Of a DNA stretch of 64,000 bases, positions 51,301 through 62,584 are shown piece after piece. How positions within the stretch are numbered: the stretch's first letter is position 1; each line of letters opens with the position of its first letter. The translations under genes and the position numbers were made by a program. The notes under the pieces were generated by a model. It worked only from the letters and a program-made list of their open reading frames with translations, was not told the origin of the DNA and made no database searches. Origin of the DNA: Nectonema munidae (taxonomy: Eukaryota; Nematomorpha; Nectonematoida; Nectonematidae). Location of the stretch: positions 62,001 through 126,000 of the forward strand of contig JAUIRK010000767.1 in the NCBI GenBank assembly GCA_030549495.1, in the 5' to 3' direction.

Positions 51301-54300
51301 GACAATGTTAAATAAGAGCTCGATTCAATTGTTATTTTTAAAAATAAAGGAATGCAAAAGTCTGAAAAAAATTAAAATGTATGATTACAAGTTTAGCGTT
51401 TTAAGTGTAATCAAGAGAAGTAAGCTAAGCTTGTATGCTCATGTGCTAAGGAAAAAGAGTAATATGGTACGAAAAGCATATGACGAGTCGATAATAGAAA
51501 GATCGCTTAAAAAGAAGTCTTAATGAAATTCGCCTTAAAGAAGGTAATGTTAAAGATTGAACAAAATGGGGACAATGGATCAAAGCAAATGACCCGCTAT
51601 TCGGGGATACAGTTGGGTCGAGGAAAGGTAACTTCAAGACTTAAATTTCAAGAGAAACTGGAAGTATGAAAACGAAAATCTAATTAAATAATAAAAAATG
51701 TGAAATATTTTTATTTGAAACTAGATAGAATAATAATTGCCATTATCTAATATACAAATTAATTTTGTCCTACTTAGCATTTTTCTAAAATAAAAATTGC
51801 AAAAGTTTTATATTACATGCTTTCAATGAGAACCTTCTGAATGATGCATCTTTACAAATGTATCAATATAAGGTTTTAAAGCCGTTGGTGAGAGGTGTAA
51901 AACTTCTCTTTTAATACAGCAAGGCGATTTCGACATCTTACAAATGCTATCAAAAGAGCTAAATTATAAGAAAAAGTAACTGCATCTAATTGAAGTGAAA
52001 ATTGGTTTACGCTCAGTTTTGAATTAAAGGAGCTATCATTTCATCAATGCGTCCTAAAACAAAAATTTCTTCACTGGGCACAGTATAATGTTGGTGAGAT
52101 TTAGTAAATTCATAAGCCAGATATTGAACAGAATATTTACAGAATTTTTACATACACTTGTCATTTTTATTTAAAATGATGAAAAGTGATATATTCGGAA
52201 AAATTTAATATACAAAGAGTTTGATTTAAGGATCTTTTTCAGAGTTGGATAGAGACAAAGTAAGAGTATAGAGTAGGAATAATATTTTTAAAAATAAATT
52301 ATTAGTCAAAAATTATTTTAGATCCAAAAAGCAATATATGAAGCTAATGAACCAGACATACAAACGCACATTATATATTCTAAGTGTTCTTTTTATATAC
52401 ATATATAACAGGGGTGCACATCCCAAAAATTATATCATAATTATAAACGCACATACATATGTGAAAAGTGCATCTTAAAAAAATGTTAGTATCTTCATTC
52501 TGTAATTTCACATTTTTTAGTTGCTTTCCTATTATGAAACCAAGTTTTGTTGAACGTAGAAATACTTCATGGCCCTGTTAAGTAATACTGAAATAAATTA
52601 CTCAAATCAAATATTATCATAGATGTCATTGGAATCTTAAGAGAAATGCACACAACTAGAAACCGCAAAGAATTAGGAACAGGCAACAGAGGTATTTTAT
52701 ATCGACCTTGTCTCACTACTCTCTCCTATCACAAAAATACTTGAAAAAATAATTCTCAGAAAAAATTGCTGATATCATAAATCAGCATCGATTTAAAAAA
52801 CACCATTCGAACACAGTAGCACTCCAGAAAAGCTGGATATTATCATCTCTTAAGGATTCAACCAACAATCAGGTTTGAACGCAATCAACATCTTGATCTT
52901 TCATTCGCTACCCATTAATGACATCATAACCTAAAAGGTATCATTCTTTTTCATCAAAAATTGAATAATAGCCTTTTTTTCTGACTTAAAATGTATAAAC
53001 AGTATTTTTACTACAAGTTTAATTTTGTTTTTAAACTTGTAGTAAGAGAGTAGAGGGAGGGGACGTATCAAAAGGGGGAGGGTGTAAATAGGCCTTTCGC
53101 CGGCCCCAATAATTTTAAATTTTAAAAAAAGTGTATAATGTATTATCTCATTGTTTTTGAAGTGATTTTGAGAATTAGAAAATTTTGCCCCATCCAAAGT
53201 GAGAAATATTAAATTTGCCCTTTCCCCCACAAAATTTTTTGAGGATGTGTAAAGCTGGTTTATATCAGTGGCGCACATCAGGGGGTGTGTGAAAAGGTCG
53301 TTCACTCATCCAATAATGTAGAATTATTAAAAACTCGTATATATATCATCGTTTTTGATGTTTTTTGAAAATTATATAAGTTTTGCCCCTCATAGTAAAT
53401 ATATTAAACCTCAGCCCGACCCCTCTCCAAAATTTTAAGGACGTGTATGACTGGTTTGTATGTGTATGTGTCACTTAGTTATACTGTATTTATCATTTTA
53501 GAACATGAATGTTAATGAAGGATTCTCAATACTAAATGATGAAGAGTATATTACTGCTAAAATTTTCATTAACCCAACAGAAAATGTCATAATTAGCGAT
53601 TGTGATAGTGGGGATGAAAACAACGATTTTCAATTGATAAAATATTTCACGCAATCAATTAAATGCTGCTGCAAACTTAGTAATGACTAAAGTCGATGCT
53701 AGTACGGAGGTGAAGATGAGATTTGTATAGAGCAAGAGTCTAAAAGAACTTCTGAATCAAGAGCATGGATCAAAAAAGATATAAAGTCTACCACTTTCAA
53801 TAATGATTCAGAAATTCAAAGCGATTTAGATGATAAAGATACGTTTTCTCCTGTAAAATACTTTGAACTTTTTTTAATGACCAAGTTATGAATTTCATCC
53901 TAGAGGAAACTTTATTGTACGCTAGAAGAGACAGATTTAAATTTCAGTATTGATTTGTCTGAGATGAAACTTTTTTTCAGTGTTCTAATGATAAGTGCTT
54001 ATAATCCGGTGTGTAGAAATAGAATGTTTTGGGAACAAAAAGAAGATATGTATGACATAACTATATCAAAAGCCTTTAGTCGTAATGAAATCTATGATAG
54101 AATATTATGGGAAACATCCTTCAAAGCAATTCATGAAAGGAAAACCTATGTTTTGGGTATAAAATATGGACAATGTGCACTTTACATTGTTTCAATTTTA
54201 CCCTATGCTGATAAGGTAGAAGAATATGATAAAAGTCGTGGCATAGGAGGAAGTGTAGTTATCAAATTTGATAATCTTCTACAAAGTAGCAACTATCATA

Positions 54301-57300
54301 TTGTAATGGATAATTATTTTTGTTCTTTACATTTACTGGAAATTCTACAAAAAGAGGGTTTCATGCCACAGGTGTTATAAGAAGTGATCGAATGCAAAAG
54401 TGTCCAATACTTAACAAAAAAAAATGATTAAAAAAGATGTGGGCAGTTACGACTTCAGATATGATAAGCTCTCAAAAAAATTATTATAACTTGGAGAGAT
54501 AATAATGTGGTTAGTTTAGCGTCGACATGTCTTGGCGTAAAACCTTTAAAAAATATAAAGAGATGGTCCTCATCTAAAAAACAAGTAATGTGTATAAAAT
54601 AACCTAATGCTATATCATACTATAATCGGACAATGGGAGGGGTAGACAGAGCGAATCAAAACATGAAAAAATGGCGGTGGCGGCACTTCCAATTTTTGTT
54701 TCACGCTTCTCTACAAAATGCTTGGTTTCTTTATAAAAAAATTCAAATTTAATCAAAAGGTTTTAACTCAAAAGATTTGTGTATTTTGTAAAAAAGGCAC
54801 AAAGAAAAAGTGCACAAAATGTAATGTTGCTCGGCATATGCACTGTTTAAACGCTTTTCATGCAAAGCAAGAAAAATAATATTTATTTTATTTTGTTTCA
54901 AATTAGCCTTTTTTCAATAATTGCTGATGCTTATAACTTATATTTAAAGAATATTTTATGTTTATAATAAATAATAGATATTGATTTTTTTGGATAAAAT
55001 GATATGTACGCATTTGTGACAACATAACTCTTTATTTATGTTTTTAATTTCAATATTAACCTATTTAAGGCCAAGCAAAGCAGACGATATCTAAAAAAAC
55101 GCAGACGATTTATATTCAAAGTCATTGAAAAAAGCAGACGAAGATGAAATTACTTATGTTCCAAAATAGGAACATTGGCCGTAAATGGGTTAAATAAACA
55201 TTTTAATTTTTGAGAGGTTTTTAATTTTGAAATAAAGTGATATATTTAGGAAACTAGTAATATATGAATTTGAAATTTGTTAGTTGAAAGTTGGTCATTA
55301 ATGCGTAATCAACATAAACAATCTCATTATAAATCTTTTGAATAAGAAACGCATGAAACCAAATTACATCAAATTCATATTTAGATACATAGGAGACATT
55401 CATACACGAAATATCATAACCAAAGATCACACACGGGACACCTATAGCTATTCAATATTTACATGTCTAATCCCACCTTCCATCCCCCTACATTCAAATA
55501 AACAAACAAGTCAAGATAATCGCATGCACCGATCACTTTACAATCCCATCAACAAACCCAGACAAGCATTAAAAAGATAAGATGCAAAAGACAAAAACAC
55601 ACTACACAATATTCTCCATAAAAATAGTCGAATACTCAACATAATATATCACAATGACACCATATATTCTTTTAGTAAAAAATTTTAATTTACATATTAA
55701 GCAAACAATGAATTCAACATAATATGCGATCTCAAAATATATAATCACGCAATAGACACACACACACACACAAAAGCCAAAAAATTCTCGCGATATCGTT
55801 GACTCACTTTCAACAAACACATAGATATCACAGAAAAACTAATAAAAGAATTGAAATCTTTAAAGCATTTACAGGAAGAGGAAAACCTCAAAAAATCATC
55901 ACACATCCTATACTAGAATATGGCTTTGTAGCATGAAATCTTATAAAATAGTAATAGGGAAAGTAACAAATCACAAAAAACTGCACTACGCATAGTAACC
56001 GGTTGAACATGACACAAACACACAACACCCATCCTCCATATAAAAAACAAATATTATTATTATATATATATAAAACTTCCAAGGTTGCAAACAAATAACA
56101 TATACTTTATCATCTTTACTGCGCAACTAAATCCAAATGACACATGAAAAACATTCTTAACGACGGAAAAAGTATTTTACACCACACTTAACGAAATTCT
56201 CAGTACAAACAAGACTTAATACAAACAAAACAGCAATATACACCCAAGCTGTCAAAAACTATGCTACCTATCACACTATAAGAGAAAAGATCATCAAATC
56301 GGCATCTTGATTAATCAAAAGAACTCACACAGCGCATAAATTTCCATTCCTTGGCGTAGCAAATACAAAACTTCACTTTGAACACTTTGCAGTCAAAACA
56401 CGCATAACAAACATCTTTTCAACGTCGCAAACAATAAAACGCCTCTACATTTATATTCAAATGCGTGTAAAGTATAATGTTTATTAGAAAAGAAGCAGTG
56501 ACATTCAGAACAAGCATAAATTTCCCTCAAGGAAGTTGCCTCAAGCAAATTTTAACCGTAACGAGGATTGAAAAATATTGAATACAACATTAAAAGTGAA
56601 CATGGATGATTGTCCATAGAATGCCATTTGCAATTATTCTGGCGTTAAACCATGAAAATTCATTTTGTTAAAACACTTAAATTCATCTAGACTAGAGGAA
56701 AATTAATGAAACAGAAGTTCATATTTTCTTACAAAATTAGCAAAGTGTGGCCAAAGAGCGGATTCGCTTTTGAATTCGTCCAAGTTTTGACGCGAAAATT
56801 CAATCAAACCATTCCATGCATTCTGGGAGGAGATCCAAGAGTCAAGATTATTTTCAATATAGGATATCAACCATTTTGTAATCAATGCAACAAGTTGAGG
56901 CATTCCTTAAATAATAGATTTAAGTTTTAAATTTAAAGTAAAAACAAAAATCAGAGCAGAGCTTTGCGAGGGGGAAAAGACTCAAGAATCAAAAACATTA
57001 GATGATATAAAATCAAAGGAGGTATATTTTGCTTTATTATTATTTGATAAAATAAACTTAAAACTTAAATTTATTGAAGGAACGAATAAATGCACGTCTT
57101 TGTTTTTAAGTATGAACAAAAAGTGGTAAAGTATTTTAATCAAGGAATAATGTGAATTCGATGTTTTTAATCACAGGCAAAAGGTAGAAATGTGAGGTTT
57201 TTGATTTCAAATTATGGGCCAAGTTAGAAAGTTTTTCTATCAACAAAAAATAAATGTCTCGCTTTTATTTAGTAGTTTTACATGAAGTTGATAAAAATTA

Positions 57301-57816
57301 AGTCAGTAAAAACTAAAAATATATGGCTAAAAATTGGTGGCAGATAACGAAGTAAATAGGATAAAATTTTAGGTGAATGATCGAAAAATAAAAATATTAG
57401 ATGTAAAGGTGAAACAGTTGTTGAAAAAATGTCATATAAATGTTAAAATGTATACAATAGGAAAAATGCTAACCCTTTTCAAGGCAAAACAGCGTGAGTT
57501 GTCCAGTGAAGACAAAAAGCGCTACAATACGACCCCAGCGAATACCTTCTGAAAACAATTCATTTGCTACAGCTACGAAAGAATGATAAGCAGTCCCAAA
57601 TGATATATTGAGTTCATAACATAAATCAAGAAATGAACTTAGATACTTTTCTTCAAATTTAGCAGTTAAAAGTTTGAAGGATTTAACAACAGATTGATTT
57701 GGTTCTCTGTAATCTGGAAAAAGTGAGTGATTCCAAGAGTATCCATTTTTTTCAAGAACATAAGAAATGTAGAAAACAACAAGGTCTTGAGTTACAAAAT
57801 GTTCGGGTACAGACAT
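48265..57816 (-). CDS. Bcl-2 family apoptosis regulator (gene span, three coding exons)
   Basis: Exons 57816-57474, 56905-56733 and 48327-48265 join in phase (343+173+63 = 579 nt) to give 192 residues plus stop. BH4-like LVVFYISYVLEKNGYSW opens the protein, as in Bcl-xL (LVVDFLSYKLSQKGYSW). BH1 is NELFSEGIRWGRIVALFVF, BH2 SWISSQNAWNGLIEF, and the C-terminal tail anchor VCGIAAGALGGIAL-NSIF is followed by NK. BH4, BH1, BH2 and an anchor point to a multidomain Bcl-2 member, which acts on the mitochondrial outer membrane. The BH4 block suggests the pro-survival side, but that is inference. The BH3-like helix (SFKLLTAKFEEKY) lacks the usual G-D pair, and NWGR reads RWGR. The 8.4-kb second intron is packed with transposons. 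Confidence 0.88.
48912..50652 (-). pseudogene. hAT transposase, ZBED/SCAND3-like, broken
   Basis: It begins MSVAKKRKFVDEYIKFGFTF. A BED-type zinc finger follows (CVFCHAVL ... HLERHLKTNH). After a frameshift near 50340, KKLSKISLSNNTVKRRIDEI and FFAIQCDEITDVAHCCQLLV (DDE Asp region) appear, then the open block 50034-49393 with VGVCTNGGPAMLGSRSGF and HCVIHRQALAAKTLP. The C-terminal dimerisation region CEVGFSTLVVLKTKQRN, DLRCALSSLRPRI ends at TAA near 48912. At least two frameshifts and two or more stops break it. This is the ZBED5/SCAND3-like type of hAT transposase often found in invertebrates. Confidence 0.9.
50901..51060 (+). repeat. tRNA-derived SINE inserted in the hAT element
   Basis: A tRNA-like head AGTGGCTGCGAGGTTAAACG with GTTCCGGGTTTAAGCC is followed by the shared body CATAGCTCGGTGTTAGCTGC, TTTTTCGATGAAAACACCAC and CACCTTTAACC. 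It is the most divergent of the four copies in the head, but the TTCGATGAAAACACC core is conserved. Confidence 0.7.
51299..51640 (+). mobile_element. RTE-like LINE C-terminal fragment
   Basis: The plus-strand text KLSLYAHVLRKKSNMVRKAY, DES, then in another frame LNEIRLKEGNVKD, TKWGQWIKANDPLFGD, resembles the RT C-terminus at 63880-63960 (RWYGHVLRREKDEKIRKAYDE). It is truncated on both sides and frameshifted. Confidence 0.65.
51641..52690. other. Bcl-2-like intron, mostly unassigned
   Basis: AT-rich. At 52409-52430 CAGGGGTGCACATCCCAAAA is a short relic of the hAT MITE family end. Nothing else recognised. Confidence 0.5.
53266..53453. mobile_element. Small hAT MITE, 188 bp
   Basis: The start CAGTGGCGCACATCA and the end whose complement is CAGTCATACACGTCC form inverted repeats. 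Flanking GTTTATAT (53258-53265) and GTTTGTAT (53454-53461) differ at one base. A related fragment ending GAGGATGTGTAAAGCTG lies directly before it (about 53040-53257). Confidence 0.7.
53500..54890 (+). mobile_element. piggyBac-like transposase, broken
   Basis: An acidic N-terminus (SDCDSGDENNDFQL) precedes SPVKYFELFFNDQVMNFI and an open block 53955-54380 with EMKLFFSVLMISAYN, NRMFWEQKEDMYDI, then VVIKFDNLL and HIVMDNYFCSLHLLE (the DNFF Asp). Next comes MGGVDRANQNMKKWRWRH (last Asp) and a Cys/His tail KCTKCNVARHMHCLNAFH ending at 54879. The region around the first catalytic Asp appears deleted, and several stops and frame changes are present. It differs clearly from the 34.7-kb copy. No TTAA-flanked ends were found for it. 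Confidence 0.82.
55056..55193. mobile_element. piggyBac-type MITE, 138 bp (reverse of the 18479 copy)
   Basis: TTAA at 55056-55059 and 55190-55193 encloses CCTATTTAAGGCC and GGCCGTAAATGGG ends. Inside are three GCAGACGA-type repeats and ATGTTCCAAAATAGGAACAT. The reverse complement shares AACATAAGTAATTTCATCTT and TCGTCTGC with 18479-18617. Confidence 0.8.
56733..56905 (-). CDS. Bcl-2-like exon 2: BH2
   Basis: Acceptor TTTAAG at 56906-56911 and donor TTT|GTAAGA at 56732. It encodes (G)MPQLVALITKWLISYIENNL, then DSWISSQNAWNGLIEFSRQN with the two conserved Trp of BH2, and ends WPHFANF. It matches the region after BH1 in Bcl-xL ([26 protein letters not shown]). Phase 1 in, phase 0 out. Confidence 0.92.
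56906..57473 (-). other. Bcl-2-like first intron
   Basis: 568 bp GT-AG intron, AT-rich, no element recognised. Confidence 0.75.
57474..57816 (-). CDS. Bcl-2-like exon 1: BH4, BH3-like, BH1
   Basis: ATG at 57816 begins MSVPEHFVTQDLVV. The open frame extends seven codons further up from a TTG, but no ATG lies there. BH4-like LVVFYISYVLEKNGYSW spans residues 12-28. A BH3-position helix SFKLLTAKFEEKYL lies at about residues 46-59. BH1 ends the exon: NELFSEGIRWGRIVALFVFT. Donor G|GTTAGC at 57473. BH1 retains the Trp-Gly-Arg core; the preceding Asn of NWGR is Arg. A 5' non-coding exon cannot be excluded. Confidence 0.93.
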
Positions 57817-58716
57817 CAAAAGACTGGTTACAGCCAAAGTCTTTTTTTATGAAAGATCCAGTTCAAATTTTCTATTGAATAAAAATGAAGAGAATTAAGT
57901 TGACAGAAAAAATGGTAGAAACTAAAAACTCAACAAATTAATAAATAAGAATATTTTAACAGGATAAATACAAACTTGAGACGATCAAATAAGGGTTAAA
58001 AATGAAACGTCAAATAAAACAATAATAATCTTTTCTTTATAAGTCAAACTTGTCTAACTCAAATGTAAATCCTGCCAACTACATAAGAGCCATCATTAGG
58101 TGCTGCTAGCTTCCGGTTAAGGCTTCAAAATATAGCTTTATAAATTTTATATCAAAAAATATTGCCATATATAGAAGTCTACAATGGAAGCTGGCAACTA
58201 ACAATTCAAATTTTGAGACAATTAAAAAGCCTAATTTAACATAGTATTTAGTAATAGCATATAAAAAAAAAATATATTAGAAAATAATTAACTACGGCTC
58301 GGTAAGAATATATTTTTAATCCTAATTTTTGCATGACCTGTTTGCCACACTTAAAGTAAGCCAGTGATTGCATCTCAACAGGATATTAATTCTTTATATT
58401 ATTTCCAATAAAATTATTTATTATAATTCTGAATTAAAAATTATACCATTTACATAAATTTTTAACTTTACTTGGTCACGAAAGAATGCACTAAGAAGGA
58501 ATAAAAACTGGGTCGGAAAAAAAATTACATAAAAATTAAACATAAATTTAATTCCATATATTTTTATAAAATTTTCATGTTTATAGACATAATGATCATA
58601 TATAGCAGGTACAAAATATTTTGTTCTTTTTTACGAAACTTACATTCTGGGAAAGGTCGATTTCGCCTATTTCGAAAATTATGGTTAACACTATAAGAAT
58701 TTCAGACTTCTTTGTG
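57817..58716. other. Upstream of the Bcl-2-like gene
   Basis: 900 bp of AT-rich DNA, presumably 5' UTR and promoter of the Bcl-2-like gene. No TATA box or other motif stands out. Confidence 0.4.
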
Positions 58717-59238
58717 GATTTAAGGCTCAAGCATCGACAGAAATTGAACTTTAACAGTGTGTATCATTTGTTTGTCATTCAAAAGTGAATGTAGCTTATT
58801 TTTGGCATACCTCAAATCATAAAATTTGAAACTCTTAAAAATTAAATTTTTTTCCTATCTAAACATATATCTAATAAATTCTAACTCGCCCTCTGAAACA
58901 ACATCTAAACACTCTACTCATATTGATAATATGAATCGTGACCCTCACATTTATGCTAGAGAGAACGCAATGCTCTAGATTTAAGGCTCAAGCATCGACA
59001 GAAATTGAACTTTCACAGTGTGTATCGTTTGATTGTCATTTAAAAGTGAATATAGATTATTTTTGGCATGCCTCAAATCATATAATTTGAAACTCTTAAA
59101 AATAATTTTTTTTTCCTATGTAAACATATATCTAATAAATTCTAACTCGCCATCTAAAACAACATCTAAACACTCTATTCATATTGATAATATGAATCGT
59201 GACACTCAAATTTATGCTAGAGATAACGCAATGCCTTT
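58717..59238. repeat. Tandem duplication, two 261-bp units
   Basis: Units 58717-58977 and 58978-59238 both start GATTTAAGGCTCAAGCATCG, share GAACTTT-ACAGTGTGTATC and AATATGAATCGTGAC, and end near ATGCTAGAGA-AACGCAATGC. They differ at scattered bases. Each contains a fragment of reading frame (NMNRD...IYAR-NAM); it is closed in the first unit and runs on in the second. Confidence 0.9.
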
Positions 59239-59295
59239 CTTCAACACACTTGCTTCTTTTATTAACTCAAATTTTAAAGTTTCTCAAAGAACTCA

Positions 59296-59325
59296 AGGTA
59301 GGTAGGTAGGTAGGTAGGTAGGTAG
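59296..59325. repeat. (GGTA)n microsatellite, LINE tail
   Basis: About seven AGGT units. On the minus strand these read (TACC)n and follow the 3' side of the LINE at 59340-62580, as expected for a microsatellite-type LINE tail. Confidence 0.7.
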
Positions 59326-59329
59326 TAAG

Positions 59330-62300
59330 AAATATTTAAGCACTATCGGACTTCTCCATATGCTTGCGAAATGCTTGAAAAGGTATAAAGTTGAAGTTCG
59401 AGTTGTGAATTGATTAGGAATGAAAAACTTTAGAGAAATTGGTTAGTTGTTGAGGGAGTTGGAAGTGTAGAAAGCTGAATTTTTGAGGTGGTAGTTGAAG
59501 GATGATTGATTGAGCAAAGGTAGTAAGTTGGTATTAAAGAATATAGTTTTAAATAAAAGTAAATAGTCTAGATATTTTTGTATTTTTTTTAAATGTGAGT
59601 TTATGTGGTATGCGAAGTTTCTGGGTTCGAGATTGCAAGTTTGACTCCAATAAGATAATGAGAGAGTTGAGGGCATTGAGGATGTTAGGATATGAAAGTA
59701 GTTCGTAGAAATTAGATGGTGGGCGATTAAGAGTTTTGACAGATAGTGAAAGAAATGAAGTTCTTGCGTGATTGTAGTGGCAGCAGGAAAGTATAAGATG
59801 ATAAGATGTTTCTTTTTGATTGCAGTTGAATCTACATAGTGCTTGGTGATTTTTTGAGTTTTTAAGGAAAATGAGGCAAAAGGATGTAAGGAAAATTTGG
59901 AGGTACTTTTTTAGCTAGTCTATCTACATAAGTGTTTTCTAGAATGTTTGAGTCAGTTGGGCACCAGTAGAGGTGTATTTCAAAGTAATTTGATAAGTAG
60001 ATGAGTTTAGAAACAAGAGTGTATGTTAAGAATGGGATGTTGTGTTTGAGGCTTAGGTCTTTGATGAGATTTTGTGATTCTGTAAAAAGTGTAGTGTGTT
60101 GTTATGTCTAAAGGAGAACTTATTTTGGCTTATGTAATCGCAAGCATGTAGAAAGGCATAGCATTCACCACTATATATTGGAAGAGAAGGATCAATGGCA
60201 GACGTTTTTGAGTAAAAAGGGAAAGGAGAAGAGCCTTTGAAGAGTACAAAAGCATAGAAAGATTTGTTTGCGGTTTTTAAGCTATACAGGAATATTCTTA
60301 ATGGAATTGAGCTAAAGTTGGAGCGGGTCGTAATTAGAAGTTTAACAATGGATTTGATGAAACAGTTGTGAAGAGAGAAAGGTAATGTTGAGGAAGGCTG
60401 AAATAAAGGTAGTGGTATGATTTTTGGTTGGATGAGAATGTTGTTGACTGAAGATAAAAATTGTTGAAGTAAGGATTTGTAGTAAGTTTGAGAGGGAGTA
60501 ATTTGAGTGTTATGGAAATAGAAGGACTTAAGATAAGAATTTGGTTCGGTGCGTGTCATGATATATTTTTTGGTAACAGTTTGTTTATTTAGATAAGTGA
60601 GTGATGAGGGGTAGTTTAATGATAGGCCCTATGAAAGAATGCCATACTCAAGCGTAGGTAGGATGATTGATTTATATATAAAAGATGAGTGTTGAATACT
60701 CAGACCACATTTATAAGATATAATTTTACTAAGAGGGAAAAGAGTTGAATATAGTTTGTGCTATAGGTTTTTGAAGTGGGATGACCATTTGAGGTTTGAT
60801 TGAAAGGTGAGGCCTAAATATTTCGTGGAGGAAGATGGTTGGTAGGATATCGCTGGATGTTAATAGTGGGAGGTGAGGGGAATGCGTTCTTGTGAAGTGT
60901 ATAAGAGTTGGTTTTGTTGCGTTAAATTTTACTTTTAATGAATCGGCTGCAAATTTAGGGTGTTAAACAGAGAGTTAATGTTCATTATGTTTTCTTTTTG
61001 AGAATTTGAGGTAAAGATGAAGGTTAGATCAAGGAGAAACCTTTTGCGTAGAGTTTTTTCTAAGATTTTTCCTAAAGTAGAAGGGATGGTGATTGATTGC
61101 CAGTTGGTTATGAGGCCTAAATCTTTGTTGGGTTTAGGAAGTAAAATAAGCTTACCTATTTTCCAGATAGATGGGAAAAAGGAGAATTTTAGGCAATTGT
61201 TATATAATTGTAAGAGATATTGTAAATATAAAGGGAAGGATTTTATGATATGTTTTGTAGTTATAAAATCAAGGCTTGGAAATGATTTAGGATTTAGTCT
61301 GTTTATAACAAAGGCTAATTCAGTTAGATTTACTGATATAAATGTTTCGGATTAGTTTAGGGATGAAAAGGAGGAGACATGTTCGCGTATAGAGTGGTTT
61401 ACAATGTTATCGGATGTATGGGAATCTTGATAGAAAAGTGCTCGAAGAAAGGGTCATAGAAGTGGGTTGAGTTGAAAAGAGGCTTTGGGATTTTTGAAGA
61501 AGGAATTAATCACGTTCCATAGATTTTTAAGAGAGGAGGAGCAGAATTTTTTCCAAGGTTCTTTTTTTGTAGAATTTATTTCTGCCATATACCTATTTTT
61601 TATATTGAACTAGTGTTCGATGTTGTTAGGGCTATGGTTTTTGCGAAGTGTTTTGAGAGAATTTTTTAGAGATTTTTAAGCGAGGGGAGAAAAGGAGTCC
61701 AAAAGTATTTGTGTTTTCTGCGTAAATATGGTTAGGCTGGGGTGGATAGTGGGATGGAGAGTTTAATTCTGTTGTCGAGGGTAAGGGCTGCAGAGTCAAG
61801 ATCACTGGGAGAATTTATGTGGGGAATAGTTGAGGGAAGTTGGGACTTTAATTGATTTAGGAAGGTGGTCCAGTGAGTTTTAGGTGTATTTTGATTTTAT
61901 AGTCTTATGAAAGGTTTTATATTTACTTGATAAGTTATAAAAAGATGGTGGGAAGCAGATGGTGTATTTGAGATGTGCCAATTTGTAATGAATTTTAATG
62001 TGTTTTTTGAGGCTATGGTCAGGTCAACATGGGAGAACGCGTTTTTATTGTTAGTAAATTTCATAAAATTGGGGTCTTTAGATGTATCGACTATGTAAAG
62101 GTTGTGTGAGGCTAGAAAGGAGAGGAGTTGCGCGTCACGTGTATTTTCTTTGTAGTCCCACAGGGAAGAACGGGAATTCCAATCTGTGCTGATGATAATT
62201 TGATGATTTTTGAGGTAAAGAGGTGATAAGTTTTGAGTGGCTTTAAGATTGTGAGAAAAGTTTAAAGGAATTGCATGTGTATTGGAAGGGGCAGAGTAGA

Positions 62301-62580
62301 GTGAACAGAAAATAAGGGGTGAGTTTTCGCTAAATATTAGTACAAATATGTATTCTTGAGTCGAATGTTGATGAATAAAAGAAAAGTGTATAGATGATTT
62401 TATGATAATACAGGCGGAATAAAGTGTTACTGTAGGGGCTGTAGTACAGTGAAATTTAGAGGAATTGAAGGGAAAGAAAAGTTTTTTTTATCTAGGGCTC
62501 GTTTATCGATATTATATCAAAAGAGTTAGAATGTAGGATGTTGAGAAGGTTCCACCAAGCTGTTTTCGAGTGAAAATTTT
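59330..62580 (-). mobile_element. Decayed LINE with endonuclease, RT and RNase H traces
   Basis: Minus-strand frames in order: an endonuclease around 62520-61900 (IISINEP; IISTDWNSRSSLWDYKENT; FSHVDLTIAS; ASHHLF), RT entry around 61200-61050 (SIWKIGKLILLPKPNKDLGL, TNWQSITIPSTLGKILEKTL), RT thumb near 60800-60620 (KYLGLTFQSNLKWSSHF; ILPTLEYGIL), and an RNase H-like block in 60559-60053 (FYAFVLFKGSSPFPFYS, IYSGECYAFLHACDYI). The RT catalytic centre is deleted between 61017 and 60900. Stops and frameshifts are frequent. EN plus RNase H suggests the I/R1/LOA side of non-LTR elements. Confidence 0.75.
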
Positions 62581-62584
62581 TTTA

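Larger units (their letters stand above)
52690..56430 (+). mobile_element. Degraded Jockey-like LINE split by later insertions
   Basis: At 52690-52925 the plus strand reads SLLSPITKILEKIIL and HSSTPEKLDIIISLKDSTN (RT entry region). After about 2.4 kb of other elements, 55310-56430 gives PNYIKFIFRYIGDIHTRNII, LFNIYMSN, and late text TRIWLC, TSKVANK-HILYHLYCATKSK like the C-terminus of Jockey-group RTs. Every frame is broken repeatedly. A CA run of about 16 bp (55757-55772) interrupts it. The piggyBac and MITEs at 53266-55193 lie between the two halves. Confidence 0.55.

Noticed and set aside
56703-56732. Bcl-2-like protein ending in VRKYELLFH without an anchor as the main form
   Set aside because: A GTAAGA donor precedes these codons and an in-phase tail-anchor exon exists downstream. 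Read-through remains possible as a minor form.
61017-61355. 112-codon plus-strand ORF
   Set aside because: Its complement reads the RT entry motifs of the minus-strand LINE, so the plus frame is a shadow.
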